Shown: piece by piece, positions 15,467-25,500 of the stretch
How the letters are laid out: every line of letters begins with the position of its first letter
Numbering within the stretch: the first letter of the stretch is position 1
Origin: Clostridiales bacterium
Lineage (GTDB): Bacteria > Bacillota > Clostridia > Oscillospirales > Oscillospiraceae
Direction of reading: 5' to 3'
NCBI GenBank assembly: GCA_004551945.1
Contig: SFPN01000008.1
Span: 7,786 to 71,785, forward strand
DNA length: 64,000 nucleotides
Made by a program: the position numbers and the translations under genes
Notes under the pieces: generated by a model
Told to the model about the DNA's origin: nothing
Databases searched by the model: none
Seen by the model: only the letters and a program-made list of their open reading frames with translations

Positions 15467-16819
15467 ATGCTAAGTCAGATATTAGCCATCGTTATTTTTG
15501 TCATCATGTTCGTGGAGATCGTGCGGGAGCGGTTTCCCCGGTACCTGGTGGCTCTGGTGGCAGGGGCAACCACCATGGTGGTGGTCTTTCTGCTGGTCAT
15601 GCACAGCACGGAGGCTGTGGCCATGGCACTGAGCTTCCAGAGCATGATGGAGCCAACCTTCTGGTACACCGGCCACGAGGCCGTCAACGAGGTGAACACC
15701 GGAATCAACTGGAGCACCATCATCTTCATCACCGGCATGATGGTGATGGTGGAGGGGATGAGCGAGGCCGGCTTCTTCGACTGGCTGTGCCTGCAGCTGG
15801 CCAAGATGGTCAACTACAAGCCGGTGCCCCTGCTCATCTGCTTTATGATCCTGTCGGCCGTGCTGTCCATGTTTATTGACAGCATCACCGTCATTCTCTT
15901 CCTGGCGGTGGCCAGCGTCAGCCTGGCCAACCTGCTGAAGTTTGACCCGGTGCCCCTGATCATCGCGGAAATTTTCACCGCCAACCTGGGGGGCGCGGCC
16001 ACCATGAGCGGCGACCCGCCCAACATCATCATCGGCACCGCCCTGGGCCTGTCCTTCGGAGACTTTCTGGTGAACACCGGCCTGATTGCCCTGGTGGCGC
16101 TGGTGATCGTCGTCCCCTATTTCTACTTCTGCTTCCGGAAGGAGCTGGTCTCCCATGCAGAGCCTGGCGCCCTGGCGGCCATGGAGCTGGACCCCAAGGC
16201 GGCCATCCACAGCAAGAAGAAGTTTGCCATCAGCGTTGGGATTTTCCTGGCGGTGGTGATCCTGCTGATTACCCACGCCAAAACGGGGCTTACCGTGTCC
16301 ACCGTAGGCGTCATTGCGGCAATTCTTACCCTGGGAACCAACAAGTCCCCCTTCCACTTGCTCAAGCGGGTGGACTGGCAGACGGTGCTGTTTTTCATCG
16401 GCCTGTTTGTGGCGGTCAGCGGCCTGGAGGAGACCGGGGTGCTGGAGGCCATGGCCAGCGGCATCGCGGCCATTACCGGCGGCAGCCTCACCATCATGGT
16501 GATTATTATCATCTGGCTGTCGGCCATTGCCTCGGCCTTTGTGGATAACATTCCCTTCGCCGCCACCATGGTGCCGGTGATTACCTCCCTGTCCGCCACC
16601 ATGGGGGTGGACCTGCACACCCTGGCCTGGACCCTGTCCATGGGCACGGACATCGGCGGCTCCGCCACCCCCATCGGGGCCTCGGCCAACGTGGCGGGCA
16701 CCGCCATCGCCGCCCGGGACGGCCACCCCATCAGCTGGGGGAAATACTGCAAGTACTCTGCCCCCGCCGCAGTCATTGTCATTGCCCTGAGCATGGTTAT
16801 GATCCTGCTCCGCTACTAA
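15467..16819 (+). CDS. Ion-transporter-superfamily permease (ArsB/NhaD/SLC13-like), tandem copy 1
   Basis: 450 residues, about 11 hydrophobic segments. Two pseudo-symmetric halves carry the family hairpin motifs: ATMSGDPPNIIIGTALG in the first half, and a DIGGSATPIGASANVAG region in the second. Such proteins exchange Na+, anions or carboxylates; the substrate is not determinable. The ATG at 15467 has GGGAGGAA at good spacing; a TTG six bases earlier is too close to it. The paralogue downstream starts with the same MLSQIL. It could serve uptake or efflux of products linked to iorA. Confidence 0.8.
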   Translation: MLSQILAIVIFVIMFVEIVRERFPRYLVALVAGATTMVVVFLLVMHSTEAVAMALSFQSMMEPTFWYTGHEAVNEVNTGINWSTIIFITGMMVMVEGMSEAGFFDWLCLQLAKMVNYKPVPLLICFMILSAVLSMFIDSITVILFLAVASVSLANLLKFDPVPLIIAEIFTANLGGAATMSGDPPNIIIGTALGLSFGDFLVNTGLIALVALVIVVPYFYFCFRKELVSHAEPGALAAMELDPKAAIHSKKKFAISVGIFLAVVILLITHAKTGLTVSTVGVIAAILTLGTNKSPFHLLKRVDWQTVLFFIGLFVAVSGLEETGVLEAMASGIAAITGGSLTIMVIIIIWLSAIASAFVDNIPFAATMVPVITSLSATMGVDLHTLAWTLSMGTDIGGSATPIGASANVAGTAIAARDGHPISWGKYCKYSAPAAVIVIALSMVMILLRY

Positions 16820-16823
16820 TACT

Positions 16824-16932
16824 AGTTCTTGATAAAAAGCGTTCAAAGCTTTTTATCGCGCAAAGCGCGTCAAGAACTGCATGAGACGGCGCAGCGCACG
16901 GGATTCTTGATTCCATTTTTGAGTCAAGAATC
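16824..16932. repeat. Nested hairpin array between the tandem permeases
   Basis: An outer stem AGTTCTTGA (16824-16832)/TCAAGAACT (16870-16878) encloses two hairpins: GATAAAAAGC/GCTTTTTATC (16831-16857) and CGCGC-AAA-GCGCG (16857-16869). A second hairpin GATTCTTGA/TCAAGAATC follows (16902-16932). TTCTTGA half-sites thus occur four times in alternating orientation. It has no terminator-type T run and no gene. Confidence 0.7.
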
Positions 16933-16975
16933 AGTATAAGGCCCGCGAACAACGACCCGATTCCGGAGGAACTTT

Positions 16976-18325
16976 ATGCTCAGCCAGATCCTGTCCCTTA
17001 TCATCTTTGCCCTCATGTTTTTCCTGGTGCTCTGGGGGAATTTTCCCCGGCATCTGGTCACCCTGTCCGCCGGAGGCCTTATGATCGCGCTGGTGTTCCT
17101 GCTGGTCATGGGGGATCTGTCCGCCGTGGGAGAGGCGCTGAGCCTGAGCAGCTTCCTGCGCTTTGAGTTCTGGTTCTCCCACTTCGGGATTACGGAGTTC
17201 AACACGGGGATCAACTGGAGCACCATCCTCTTCCTGGTGGGGATGATGGTGATGGTGGAGGAGATGAGCGAGGCGGGCTTTTTCGACTGGCTGTGCCTGT
17301 GGCTGGCCAAGCGCCTCCGCTTCCGGCCCATGCCCCTGATGCTGTGCTTCATGGTGCTGTCGGCTCTGCTGTCCATGTTTGTGGACAGCATCACCGTGAT
17401 TCTTTTCCTGTCGGTGGCCACCGTCCGGCTGGCCCACTTCCTCCACTTTGACCCGGTGCCCCTGATCATTGCGGAGATCTTTACCGCCAACCTGGGGGGC
17501 GCGGCCACCATGAGCGGCGACCCGCCCAACATCATCCTGGGCACCTCTCTGGGCCTGGGCTTCTGGGACTTTATCCGGAACAACGGCGTGATCTGCCTGG
17601 TGGGCCTGGGGGTGGTGCTGGTGTACTTTGCCCTGTGCTTTCGCACCAAGCTGCGGGCGGGAATCGGGGAGAGCGACCCGGCTCTTTTGGACTTAAACCC
17701 CGCCGACGCCATCCCCAGCAAGGGAAAGTTCCTGGTGAGCGTGGGTATTTTCGCCGGGGTGATCCTGCTGATTATGACCCACGCGGCCACGGGCCTGACC
17801 ATGCCCACCATAGGCGTGGCGGCTGCTGCCATGACCCTTACCTGCACCCGGTCGCCCCGGCAGTTGCTCCGGCAGGTGGACTGGAAAACCGTGGGCTTTA
17901 TCATCGGCCTGTCCGTGACGGTCAGCGGCCTGGAGCAGACCCATGTGCTGGACGGCCTGGCCAATTTCCTGGCGGGCCTCAGCGGCGGAAGCCACTTCTG
18001 GATGGTGGTGATTCTCATCTGGTTCACCGCCGCCGCCTCGGCCTTTGTGGACAATATCCCCATGGCAACGGTGATGGTGCCGGTGATCCTGTCCCTGTCC
18101 GAGACCATGGGGATGGACCTGCACACCCTGGCCTGGACCATGTCCAAGGGCACGGACATCGGCGGCATCGCCACCCCCATCGGGGCCTCGGCCAACGTGG
18201 CGGGCATCGCCGCTGCCGGCCGGGAGGGACACCGGATCTCCTGGGGGCGGTACTGCAAATACGCCGCCCCGGCGGCCCTTCTGGTACTTATTTTGAGCAT
18301 GGTCATGATTCTGACCCTGCACTGA
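16976..18325 (+). CDS. Ion-transporter-superfamily permease, tandem copy 2
   Basis: 449 residues, aligned end to end with the preceding gene. It shares MLSQIL at the start, INWSTILF, MVEEMSEAGFFDWLCL, IIAEIFTANLGGAATMSGDP and ISWGRYCKYAAPAA, so it is a tandem duplication that has diverged mainly in loops and the middle segment. RBS CCGGAGGAA. The substrate is unknown. A strong terminator follows at 18340, so iorA and the two permeases form separate or loosely linked units. Confidence 0.8.
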   Translation: MLSQILSLIIFALMFFLVLWGNFPRHLVTLSAGGLMIALVFLLVMGDLSAVGEALSLSSFLRFEFWFSHFGITEFNTGINWSTILFLVGMMVMVEEMSEAGFFDWLCLWLAKRLRFRPMPLMLCFMVLSALLSMFVDSITVILFLSVATVRLAHFLHFDPVPLIIAEIFTANLGGAATMSGDPPNIILGTSLGLGFWDFIRNNGVICLVGLGVVLVYFALCFRTKLRAGIGESDPALLDLNPADAIPSKGKFLVSVGIFAGVILLIMTHAATGLTMPTIGVAAAAMTLTCTRSPRQLLRQVDWKTVGFIIGLSVTVSGLEQTHVLDGLANFLAGLSGGSHFWMVVILIWFTAAASAFVDNIPMATVMVPVILSLSETMGMDLHTLAWTMSKGTDIGGIATPIGASANVAGIAAAGREGHRISWGRYCKYAAPAALLVLILSMVMILTLH

Positions 18326-18339
18326 CTCAGAAAAACAAG

Positions 18340-18380
18340 CAGGCAGCAGAGCGAAGTTGCGCTCTGCTGCCTGTTGATTT
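18340..18380. terminator. Bidirectional terminator, permease 2 / cysK
   Basis: CAGGCAGCAGAGCG (18340-18353), 6-base loop, CGCTCTGCTGCCTG (18360-18373). A 14-base perfect stem, with T-rich sequence on both sides. Confidence 0.9.
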
Positions 18381-18396
18381 TTTGTAAAAAGGATTG

Positions 18397-19326
18397 TCAG
18401 ACATCAAAAAGCTGGGTGCTGAAATACCGCTCACCGGTGTCAGGGAGGATGGTGACCACGGTTTTGCCTTCCCCCAGCTCCTTTGCCATGCGGAGGGCGA
18501 CGGTCACGTTGGAGCCGCTGGAGATGCCGCAGAGGATACCCTCCTCCCGCATGAGCCGCTGGGCGGTCTGGATGGCCTCCTGGTCGGTGACGATGGACAC
18601 CTGGTCAAAGATGGTCATGTCCAGGTTGTCTGGGATCAGGCCGTCGCCGATGCCCATCTGTAAGTGGGAGCCAATGGGCCCCTGGGAGAGGATGGCGGCG
18701 TTCTGAGGCTCTGCCACCCAAATTTTCAGGTCAGGGAACCGGTCCTTCAGCACGGCCCCCACGCCGGAGAGGGTGCCGCCGGTGCCCACGCCGGAGCAGA
18801 AGCCGTGGATTTCTCCCTCCACCTGGTCCAGAATTTCCATGGCGGTCTGGGTCTTGTGGACGGCGGGGTTGGAGGGGTTTTCAAACTGCTGGGGGACCCA
18901 CACGTTTTTGTCCTCCCGGGCCATCCGGTTGGCGGTGTCCAGGCAGGCCTGGATGCAGGCGCCGATGTCCCCGTCGTCATGGATCAGAACCAGCTCCGCC
19001 CCGTAGGCCTGGATGAGCTTCCGCCGTTCTTCACTGACGGAGTCGGGCATAATGATGCGGACCCGGTACCCCTTGACCGCCCCCACCAGGGCCAGGCCGA
19101 TGCCCTGGTTGCCGCTGGTGGGTTCCACGATGACGGTGTCCGGGGTCAGAATCCCCCGGGCCTCCGCGTCCAGAATCATGTTGCAGGCGGTGCGGGTTTT
19201 GATGGAGCCGCCGATGTTGACCCCTTCGTATTTTACCAGCACATCGGCCGAGCCCGCGGGCACCATGCGGGAGAGCCGGATGAGCGGGGTGTTTCCTAGT
19301 GCTTCCAGTACATTTTGATAGACCAA
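18397..19326 (-). CDS. cysK: Cysteine synthase / PLP-dependent beta-replacing enzyme
   Basis: 309 residues; makes cysteine from O-acetylserine and sulfide. The PLP lysine is Lys43 in GGSIKTRTA (commoner family form: SVKDR). The phosphate-binding TSGNQGIGLAL and GVGTGGTLSGVG follow, with GISSGSNV near the C-terminus. The start is a TTG codon 9 bases after GGGAGG, giving MVYQNVLEALGNTPLIRL. No serine acetyltransferase is adjacent. The KTR variant leaves some doubt about the exact nucleophile. Confidence 0.9.
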   Translation of the reverse strand: MVYQNVLEALGNTPLIRLSRMVPAGSADVLVKYEGVNIGGSIKTRTACNMILDAEARGILTPDTVIVEPTSGNQGIGLALVGAVKGYRVRIIMPDSVSEERRKLIQAYGAELVLIHDDGDIGACIQACLDTANRMAREDKNVWVPQQFENPSNPAVHKTQTAMEILDQVEGEIHGFCSGVGTGGTLSGVGAVLKDRFPDLKIWVAEPQNAAILSQGPIGSHLQMGIGDGLIPDNLDMTIFDQVSIVTDQEAIQTAQRLMREEGILCGISSGSNVTVALRMAKELGEGKTVVTILPDTGERYFSTQLFDV

Positions 19327-19392
19327 GGTGAACGTCCTCCCTATATCACCACTGTCCCAGGGGAGAGAGTGTAACTAGAATTGGGGATTGAC

Positions 19393-19421
19393 ATTATACT
19401 ACAGAATCTCACAAATTACAA
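19393..19421 (-). promoter_or_regulatory. cysK promoter
   Basis: Minus strand TTGTAA (19421-19416), 17-base spacer, TATAAT (19398-19393), about 65 bases before the TTG start. Confidence 0.8.
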
Positions 19422-19455
19422 ATGGATTCTGGGACATCTGGCCGGGCAGCCTGGG

Positions 19456-19941
19456 TTACCGGTCTGACTCAAAGGCTGCGGGAGCCTTTACCGCCGGGGA
19501 GGCGTCGCCCATGGAATGGATGAGCGCCCGCAGCCGAGAAAACTCCTCCCGGAGGGCGGACAGGTCCTTGGGGCTTACGTTGTGGGCCAGAAAGAGCTGC
19601 TCCAGATCTCCGGCCAGGGCCAGAGCGTCCCGGGTGCTGTCCACAAAGCTCTGGTAGTTTTTGCTCTGCCGGGCGGCCTGAAAGGCCCGGGCGTCCCTGG
19701 CAATGAAGGAGACGATCTCCTCCACCCCGGCGAACCGGCCCTGGACCATGGGATAGGGGCGAACCCGCTGGAGGTAATACCGGTGCTCGTTGGTGATGGT
19801 AAAGACATAGGTGAGCTTCCCCGCCCCCTCCAGGTCGAAGTCCACCACATGCTGTTTTCCGCTGACGACTTTGATTTTGCTGGCGCCCAGCTGAAGCAGG
19901 GCGGTGTCAATAAAATCGCTGCTGAAGGTGGATAAACTCAT
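19456..19941 (-). CDS. Unknown 161-residue protein linked to NhaD-like permease
   Basis: Not recognised. It is a soluble alpha/beta protein without signal peptide or membrane segment. The N-terminal half (FIDTALLQLGASKIKVVSGK, then a strand-rich region with YVFTITNEHRYYLQRVRPYP) is followed by a long helical, charged C-terminal half. It starts 18 bases after the permease stop with GGAGGGATC before the ATG, so the two are co-transcribed. A regulatory or accessory role for the transporter is possible but not shown. Confidence 0.7.
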   Translation of the reverse strand: MSLSTFSSDFIDTALLQLGASKIKVVSGKQHVVDFDLEGAGKLTYVFTITNEHRYYLQRVRPYPMVQGRFAGVEEIVSFIARDARAFQAARQSKNYQSFVDSTRDALALAGDLEQLFLAHNVSPKDLSALREEFSRLRALIHSMGDASPAVKAPAAFESDR

Positions 19942-19959
19942 AGCGATCCCTCCGTTCTG

Positions 19960-21228
19960 TTAGGTGTACCGCAGCAGCAGGTAGGCGGTGCTGATGAGGA
20001 TGGAGACCAGCATCAGGGGAAAGCCCACCTTCAGGTAGCTGGCGAAGGTGATGGGGTACCCGTGGCGGGTGCTGATGCCCGAGAGAACCACGTTGGCCGA
20101 GGCCCCGATGAGGGTGCCGTTGCCCCCCAGGCAGGCCCCCAGGGACACTGCCCACCACAGGGGCGCAATGTCCATCCCGCTGTTTCCCATGGCCAGGATC
20201 AGGGGGATGAGGGTGGCCACAAAGGGGATGTTGTCCAGAAAAGCGGAGATGAGGGCGGAAAACCACAGAATGATGACGAGCGTCAGGGCCAGGCTGCCGT
20301 GGGTGGCCGACATGAGCCAGTCCGCCAGAAGCTGGATTACGCCGGTTTCCTGCAAGCCTCCCACCACCACAAACAGGCCGGTGAAGAAGAGGATGGTGGT
20401 CCACTCCACCCCGGCCACGGTCTCCTCCAGGTCCTGCCGGCCGATGAGCAGCATGATGGCGGCGGCGGTCAGGGCGATGGTGCAGGAGGCCAGATGCAGC
20501 TGGGCGTGAAAGACAAAGCCCAGTACCACCAGGACAATCATTACCACGCTTTTTATGAGCAGGGGCCGGTCCTTGATGGCCTTGGTCTCGTCCAGCCCCA
20601 GGATAATCTCCCGGGCCTCCTGGGTCACCTGGAGCTTCCGGCCGTAGATAAAGTAGAAGCAGGCGACGGTGGCCAGCATCACCAGCAGGACCGCCGGACC
20701 GGTGCTCAGAATGAAGTCGTTGAAGCTGAGCCCGGCGGCGCTGCCAATCATGATGTTGGGCGGGTCGCCAATGAGGGTGGCGGTACCCCCGATGTTGGCC
20801 GCCAGGATCTGGGTCATGAAGAAGGGGACGGGGTTCAGCTTCAGCATGTTGGTGATGGCCAGGGTCATGGGACCGATGAGCAGCACGGTGGTCACGTTGT
20901 CCAGAAAGGCGGACAGCAGGGCGGTAATCACCATGAACAGGGCCATGAGAGCCCAGGGCCGGCCCTTCACCGCCTTGGCCGCCCGGATGGCGATGTACTC
21001 AAAAATGCCGGAGTTTTTTACCACCGTGACAAAGAGCATCATGCCGATGAGCACCCCCAGGGTGTTCCCATCCACATAGGAAAAGCCTGACTCCACCGAG
21101 AGCACCCCGGTGAGAATCAGCAGGATGGCGCCGGCAATGGCCGCCGCGGTGCGGTGGATCTTTTCTGTCATAATGGCAGCCATGGTGACGGCAAAGATCA
21201 CAACGGCGATGATTTGCGAGGGATTCAC
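19960..21228 (-). CDS. NhaD/ArsB-type ion transporter, third family member
   Basis: 422 residues, again with GGTATLIGDPPNIMIGSAAG in the first half and GACLGGNGTLIGASANVV in the second. It is closer to NhaD and ArsB-like Na+/H+ antiporters than the tandem pair, and shorter. It starts with GTG (MNPSQIIAVV) after GGAAAGGAG. It heads a two-gene unit with the 161-residue protein. Likely substrates are Na+/H+ or an anion; this is not resolved by sequence. Confidence 0.82.
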   Translation of the reverse strand: MNPSQIIAVVIFAVTMAAIMTEKIHRTAAAIAGAILLILTGVLSVESGFSYVDGNTLGVLIGMMLFVTVVKNSGIFEYIAIRAAKAVKGRPWALMALFMVITALLSAFLDNVTTVLLIGPMTLAITNMLKLNPVPFFMTQILAANIGGTATLIGDPPNIMIGSAAGLSFNDFILSTGPAVLLVMLATVACFYFIYGRKLQVTQEAREIILGLDETKAIKDRPLLIKSVVMIVLVVLGFVFHAQLHLASCTIALTAAAIMLLIGRQDLEETVAGVEWTTILFFTGLFVVVGGLQETGVIQLLADWLMSATHGSLALTLVIILWFSALISAFLDNIPFVATLIPLILAMGNSGMDIAPLWWAVSLGACLGGNGTLIGASANVVLSGISTRHGYPITFASYLKVGFPLMLVSILISTAYLLLRYT

Positions 21229-21301
21229 GGTCTTTCACGCTCCTTTCCTACCTTCATCTATATGCGCCGGCAGGAAGAAAAGTCAGTCCGTGACAGAAAA
21301 G

Positions 21302-21334
21302 AAGCGGTACCTGAACCCCTGTCAGGTACCGCTT
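21302..21334 (-). terminator. Terminator containing the yibE-like stop codon
   Basis: AAGCGGTACCTGA (21302-21314) and TCAGGTACCGCTT (21322-21334) form a 13-base perfect stem. On the minus strand the distal arm contains the TGA of the YibE/F gene and is followed by TTCTTTTCT. Confidence 0.85.
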
Positions 21335-22467
21335 TTTTGGTTCAAAGGGTGTTTGCCGTAGTAGGCCCCGCCGATGGCCGCAGCGGCGGGGACGGTGAGG
21401 ATCACCGCCGCTGTGCTGCACAGCCCCTGGGCCAGCTCCACTGCCAGGCAGTCGGAGCTGAACAGCTGGTGAAACTGCACGCCATAGGAGAAAAAGACCA
21501 GCATGGTGGCCAGCGCGCCTCCGGTGAAGGCGAAGATCAGAGTGTTGCTCATGGTGCCGATCATGTCCTGCCCCAGGCGGATGCCGCTGCGGAAGAGCTC
21601 CTTCCCCAGGGGGTTTCGGGCGGCTCCGGCCACCTCCCGCAGGGCGGAAAGGATGGACACCGCCACATCCATCACCGCCCCCAAAGAGGCGATCATCATT
21701 CCCGCAAAGAGCAGGGTGCGGATGTTCAGACCGGTGTTCTGAGCGATGAGCAGCAGCCCCTCGGCGCTGTCCGTCTGAAAGCCCGTGAGGTGGAGAAACT
21801 GGGAGAACACCCCGAAGAGGGCGCAGGCCGCCAGCTCCCCCAGCAGGGTGGTGGCGCAGCCCAGCAGGCACTGGACGGTGGGGCCGTGGAGCAGAGCCAG
21901 GGACACCGCCGTGGACAGCACCACGGTGAGCAGCCCCATCCCCACAGGACTTCCGCCGTTGTACAGGACGGGCAGGGTCACCCGGAGGATGAACAGCAGG
22001 GTAAAGAGGATGGACAGGCAGGCGTCCAGCCCCTTCCGCCGCCCCACGGCAATGAGCAGCAGGGCAAACAGCCCGATGAGGCCCACCAGCGGCAGGAAGC
22101 GGTCATAGTTGTAGATGGTGTAGTAGGGCGCTGCATTCTCCGGGGCGTCCACGCAGACGATGGCGGTCTCCCCGGCCTGGAGCAGGATGTTGTGGGTTTC
22201 CGTCAGGTAGTTGTCCAGCTCCACCTCCTGGCCGTCAGACAGACGAACCAGCAGATGCTGGCTGCCCAGCTTCTGCCCGGTGTTCAGGGGGCTGTCGGTG
22301 AGCTCCTGGGAGATCACCTCCTCGACCGTTGCCCGGACATAGTGGAGGGTGTCGGTGGCAAACCGCTGGTAGCTGTCCCCGGTTACGGGGCGCACCAGCA
22401 TCAGCACCACAGACAGCACCACCAGCACCTCCAGAATGAGACGGTTTCGCTGGGTCGTTCCTTTCAT
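21322..22467 (-). CDS. YibE/F family membrane protein
   Basis: About 381 residues. An N-terminal helix is followed by an extracytoplasmic domain (residues 30-115, containing VRLSDGQEVELDNYLTE), then seven or so transmembrane segments with PVLYNGGSPVGMG and GMMIASLGAVMDVAVSILSA, which define the YibE/F family. Function is unknown in general. The ATG at 22467 is 7 bases from GGAGG; an ATG six bases earlier is too close to it. The last codons lie inside the terminator stem. Confidence 0.85.
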   Translation of the reverse strand: MKGTTQRNRLILEVLVVLSVVLMLVRPVTGDSYQRFATDTLHYVRATVEEVISQELTDSPLNTGQKLGSQHLLVRLSDGQEVELDNYLTETHNILLQAGETAIVCVDAPENAAPYYTIYNYDRFLPLVGLIGLFALLLIAVGRRKGLDACLSILFTLLFILRVTLPVLYNGGSPVGMGLLTVVLSTAVSLALLHGPTVQCLLGCATTLLGELAACALFGVFSQFLHLTGFQTDSAEGLLLIAQNTGLNIRTLLFAGMMIASLGAVMDVAVSILSALREVAGAARNPLGKELFRSGIRLGQDMIGTMSNTLIFAFTGGALATMLVFFSYGVQFHQLFSSDCLAVELAQGLCSTAAVILTVPAAAAIGGAYYGKHPLNQKSGT

Positions 22468-22490
22468 GTTCATTCCTCCCGGATAAGAGG

Positions 22491-22521
22491 AAAGGGGCGG
22501 CGAGAGCCTCGCCGCCCCTTT
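22491..22521 (-). terminator. Terminator of the large SLH phosphoesterase gene
   Basis: AAAGGGGCGGCGAG (22491-22504), 3-base loop, CTCGCCGCCCCTTT (22508-22521), 14 paired bases, 33 bases after the stop. Confidence 0.85.
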
Positions 22522-22553
22522 CGGTCAAAGATTTGCAGGGTTCGTTGGCTGAT

Positions 22554-25500
22554 TTACTGCCCGATGGTTTCGCAGAAGCGCATGAGAATCGTAGCCACCT
22601 GGGCGCGGGTGGCGCTGCTCTTGGGGGCCAGGGTGGTGTTGGTGACGCCGGTGATCAGACCCTGGGCGTTGGCCCAGGCCATAGCATCGGAAGCGTAGGC
22701 GCTGATGGTGCCAGCGTCGGTGTAGCCGGACAGATCGGCCTTCTGGCTCACGTCATAGCCCTTGAGGGTGGCGTAGCGGTACAGAATGGCGGCCATCTGC
22801 TCCCGGGTGATGGGGGCGTCGGGGGCGAAGGTGGTGGCGGAGGTGCCGGTCACCACGCCGTTTTCTGCGGCCCAGGCCACAGCCTTGGCATAGTAGGCGC
22901 CGGAGGCCACGTCAGCGAAGGAGGAGGTACCAGCGGCGGGCTCGTTCTCCAGCCGGTAGAGGATGGTGACGATCATGCCACGGGTGGTGGTGCTGTTGGG
23001 GGCGAAGGTGGTGGCGGAGGTGCCGGTCATCATGCCCTTGTCATAGACGTAGGCCACAGCGTCCTGGAACCAGTCGCCGGACTTCACGTCGGTAAAGGGC
23101 AGGACGGCGGCGGGAGGCGTCACCGGCTGGCTGGGTTCGGTGTCAGGCTCGGTGCTGGGGTTGCTGCCGGAACTGCTGCCGGTCCCAGAGCTGCCGGAGC
23201 TGCTGCCAGTGTTGCCGGAGCCGGACCCGGTGTTACCGGAGCCGCTGCCAGTGCTGCCGGAGCCGGACCCGGTGTTGCCGGAGCCGCTGCCGCTGGGAAC
23301 GGTCCCGGTGAGCTCATAGACCGCCAGGGTGCCGGAGACCTCGCAGGCGCTCAGCAGCAGGGGGCTGCCGGTCTTGCTGGCCGCGGCAGAGATGAAGCAC
23401 AGGCCCTCGGGGGAGACGTCGCCCTGGATGGCGGTCTCAAACTCCCGGGAGTTGATGTAGTTGACGAACTTGGCGTTTGTCGGGTTGGTGATGTCGTAGA
23501 CCATCACGCCGCCGATGCGCTCCAGGGCGATGAAGGCGTAGGTCTTGCCGTTCACGGTGCCGGTGATGACGCTCTCCGGTTCAGGACCCTTCTTGCCGGA
23601 GCGGTTGTCCACGCTGTTTTTATCGTTGGAAGTGTTGAAATAATCGGGAAGCTGTTCGGCGGTGATCTCCTCAAAGCCGCTGCCGCTGTCATAGACCAGC
23701 TTCAGGCCGTTGGAAGTCACTTCGTAGATGGAGAAGGAGCGGCCGCCGAACACATAGGCGCTGTTCTCGTCCAGTCCATCCCACATCGTGGTGTTGAACC
23801 AGACCACTTTTTCACCCAGGGTCACATTGCCGGCGGGAGAGGTCTTGCCTTCGGATTCGTTGTCCAGATCGTCCCAGTCGGCGCGGCTGTCGCCCTCGTT
23901 GGCGGTGAGCAGGTAGGTCTTGCCGCCCAGGGTGGTCACGGAAATGCCGTCGGGCATCTTGATGCCGTAGACGTTGTCGTAGTTCTTCAGCTCGATGGTA
24001 TCATTCTTCTGGAGATCGACCTTGGTCGTGCCATAATCCTGGAAGCCCAGGGGATACACGCCGGTAAATTTGCCGGAAGTCAGGTCCAGCACGGCGATGG
24101 CATTGGCCTCCTGGAGGGAGACGTAAGCGGTCTTGCCGGAGACGGCGATGTACTCCGGCTCAAAATCGGTGGAGGGCTGGGTATCCTTCTGCACCAGCAC
24201 GCCAGCGGCGGTGAGTTCATCCCGCTTTGCATCAAAGCTGTCGAAGGTTACGGTGTTGGCGGTCAGGGCATTGTTTTCACCAATGGTGACGATGGACACA
24301 GAGCCTTTGGGATCGGTGGCATCCTTGCCGCCCCGGGGCTCGCCCTCGTCAGCGGAGAGGATGGTATTGTTATTTGCGAAGGTCACCATGTCAGGCTGAA
24401 CGCCCACGGAAACGGTGGAGAGTAGCTCCAGAGAGCCGTCAGTGTTGCAGGCGAACAGGGCCACAACGCCCTGGGCGGCATAATTTTCCGCCTGGATGGC
24501 CACGGCCAGCTTGCTGCCGTCGGGGGAGATGGCCACGGAGGTCATGTCGCCGTAGGCGAAGCCCTCCACCAGGGACTTGACATCATATTCGGTGCCAGAC
24601 AGGGCCACGACGGTGTCGCCGTCCAGCTTGCCGTTCAGATCCACGGCGATCAGCGTGCCCTTCACGCCGCTGACGGCGTAGGCGAAGCCGTTGACGGGGT
24701 TGTACTGCACGATCTCCAGGCTGCCGCCGTCGGCGTTCATGGCGCCGGAGTTATAGCGGCCTGCCAGCTCCAGCTTCAGGGAGCCGGTCTCATCATAATA
24801 GCCGTTCACGCGGGTGTTGCCGGTCACGACGGGGGTGTAGGTGGGTTCTTCCGGTTCGGCGGGTTCGCCGGAGCCGGTGGGCTGGGTGGTGATGGTCACG
24901 GTCACGTCGCCGGTGATCTTGGTCAGGCGGTAGATGCCATCTACTTTGGTATCGGCGGAGTCTTTGAGATTCTTGTAGTTCTTGTCCGCAGCAATGGACG
25001 CAAGCTCATAGCCCTCGTCCACCGTGACTTTGAAGTTCACCTGTCCATCGCCGGTAATGTCGATCTCGCCGGTTTCGGAATCGCGGGCATATGCCTTGGT
25101 GACATCGGTCTCATCGGCGGCGTCGGTGTAATCCTGGGTGTAATACACGTCAACCGTGGCATGCTCGTCGGCATCAAAGGTGACCTGGTAGCCGGTCTGG
25201 GGTTCTTCGCTTTCTGCGGTGCGGTAGATGGTGAAGGTGTCCACCACGCTCAGGGTGGTACCGTTATCGGTGATGGTGATGCGGTAGGTGGTGATGGTGA
25301 ATTCCGTATCAGAGACCGTCACCTTGGAGACGTTGGGGGTTTTCTCCTGGTTCATCACCGCGGCGTAGGGGAAGCTCTTGTCCGTCTGGATGTCGTAATA
25401 CTTGGAGCCGGAGGCGGAGTTGGCGGTGACATACAGGATGCCGTCCGGGTCAGTGACCGCAGTGGGGGCTGCGTCCGTGCCGTTTGCGTATTCGTAACTA

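Noticed and set aside
23165..23295. Tandem repeat that could suggest a CRISPR
   Set aside because: The repeats are in frame, encode a Gly/Ser linker and have no unique spacers.
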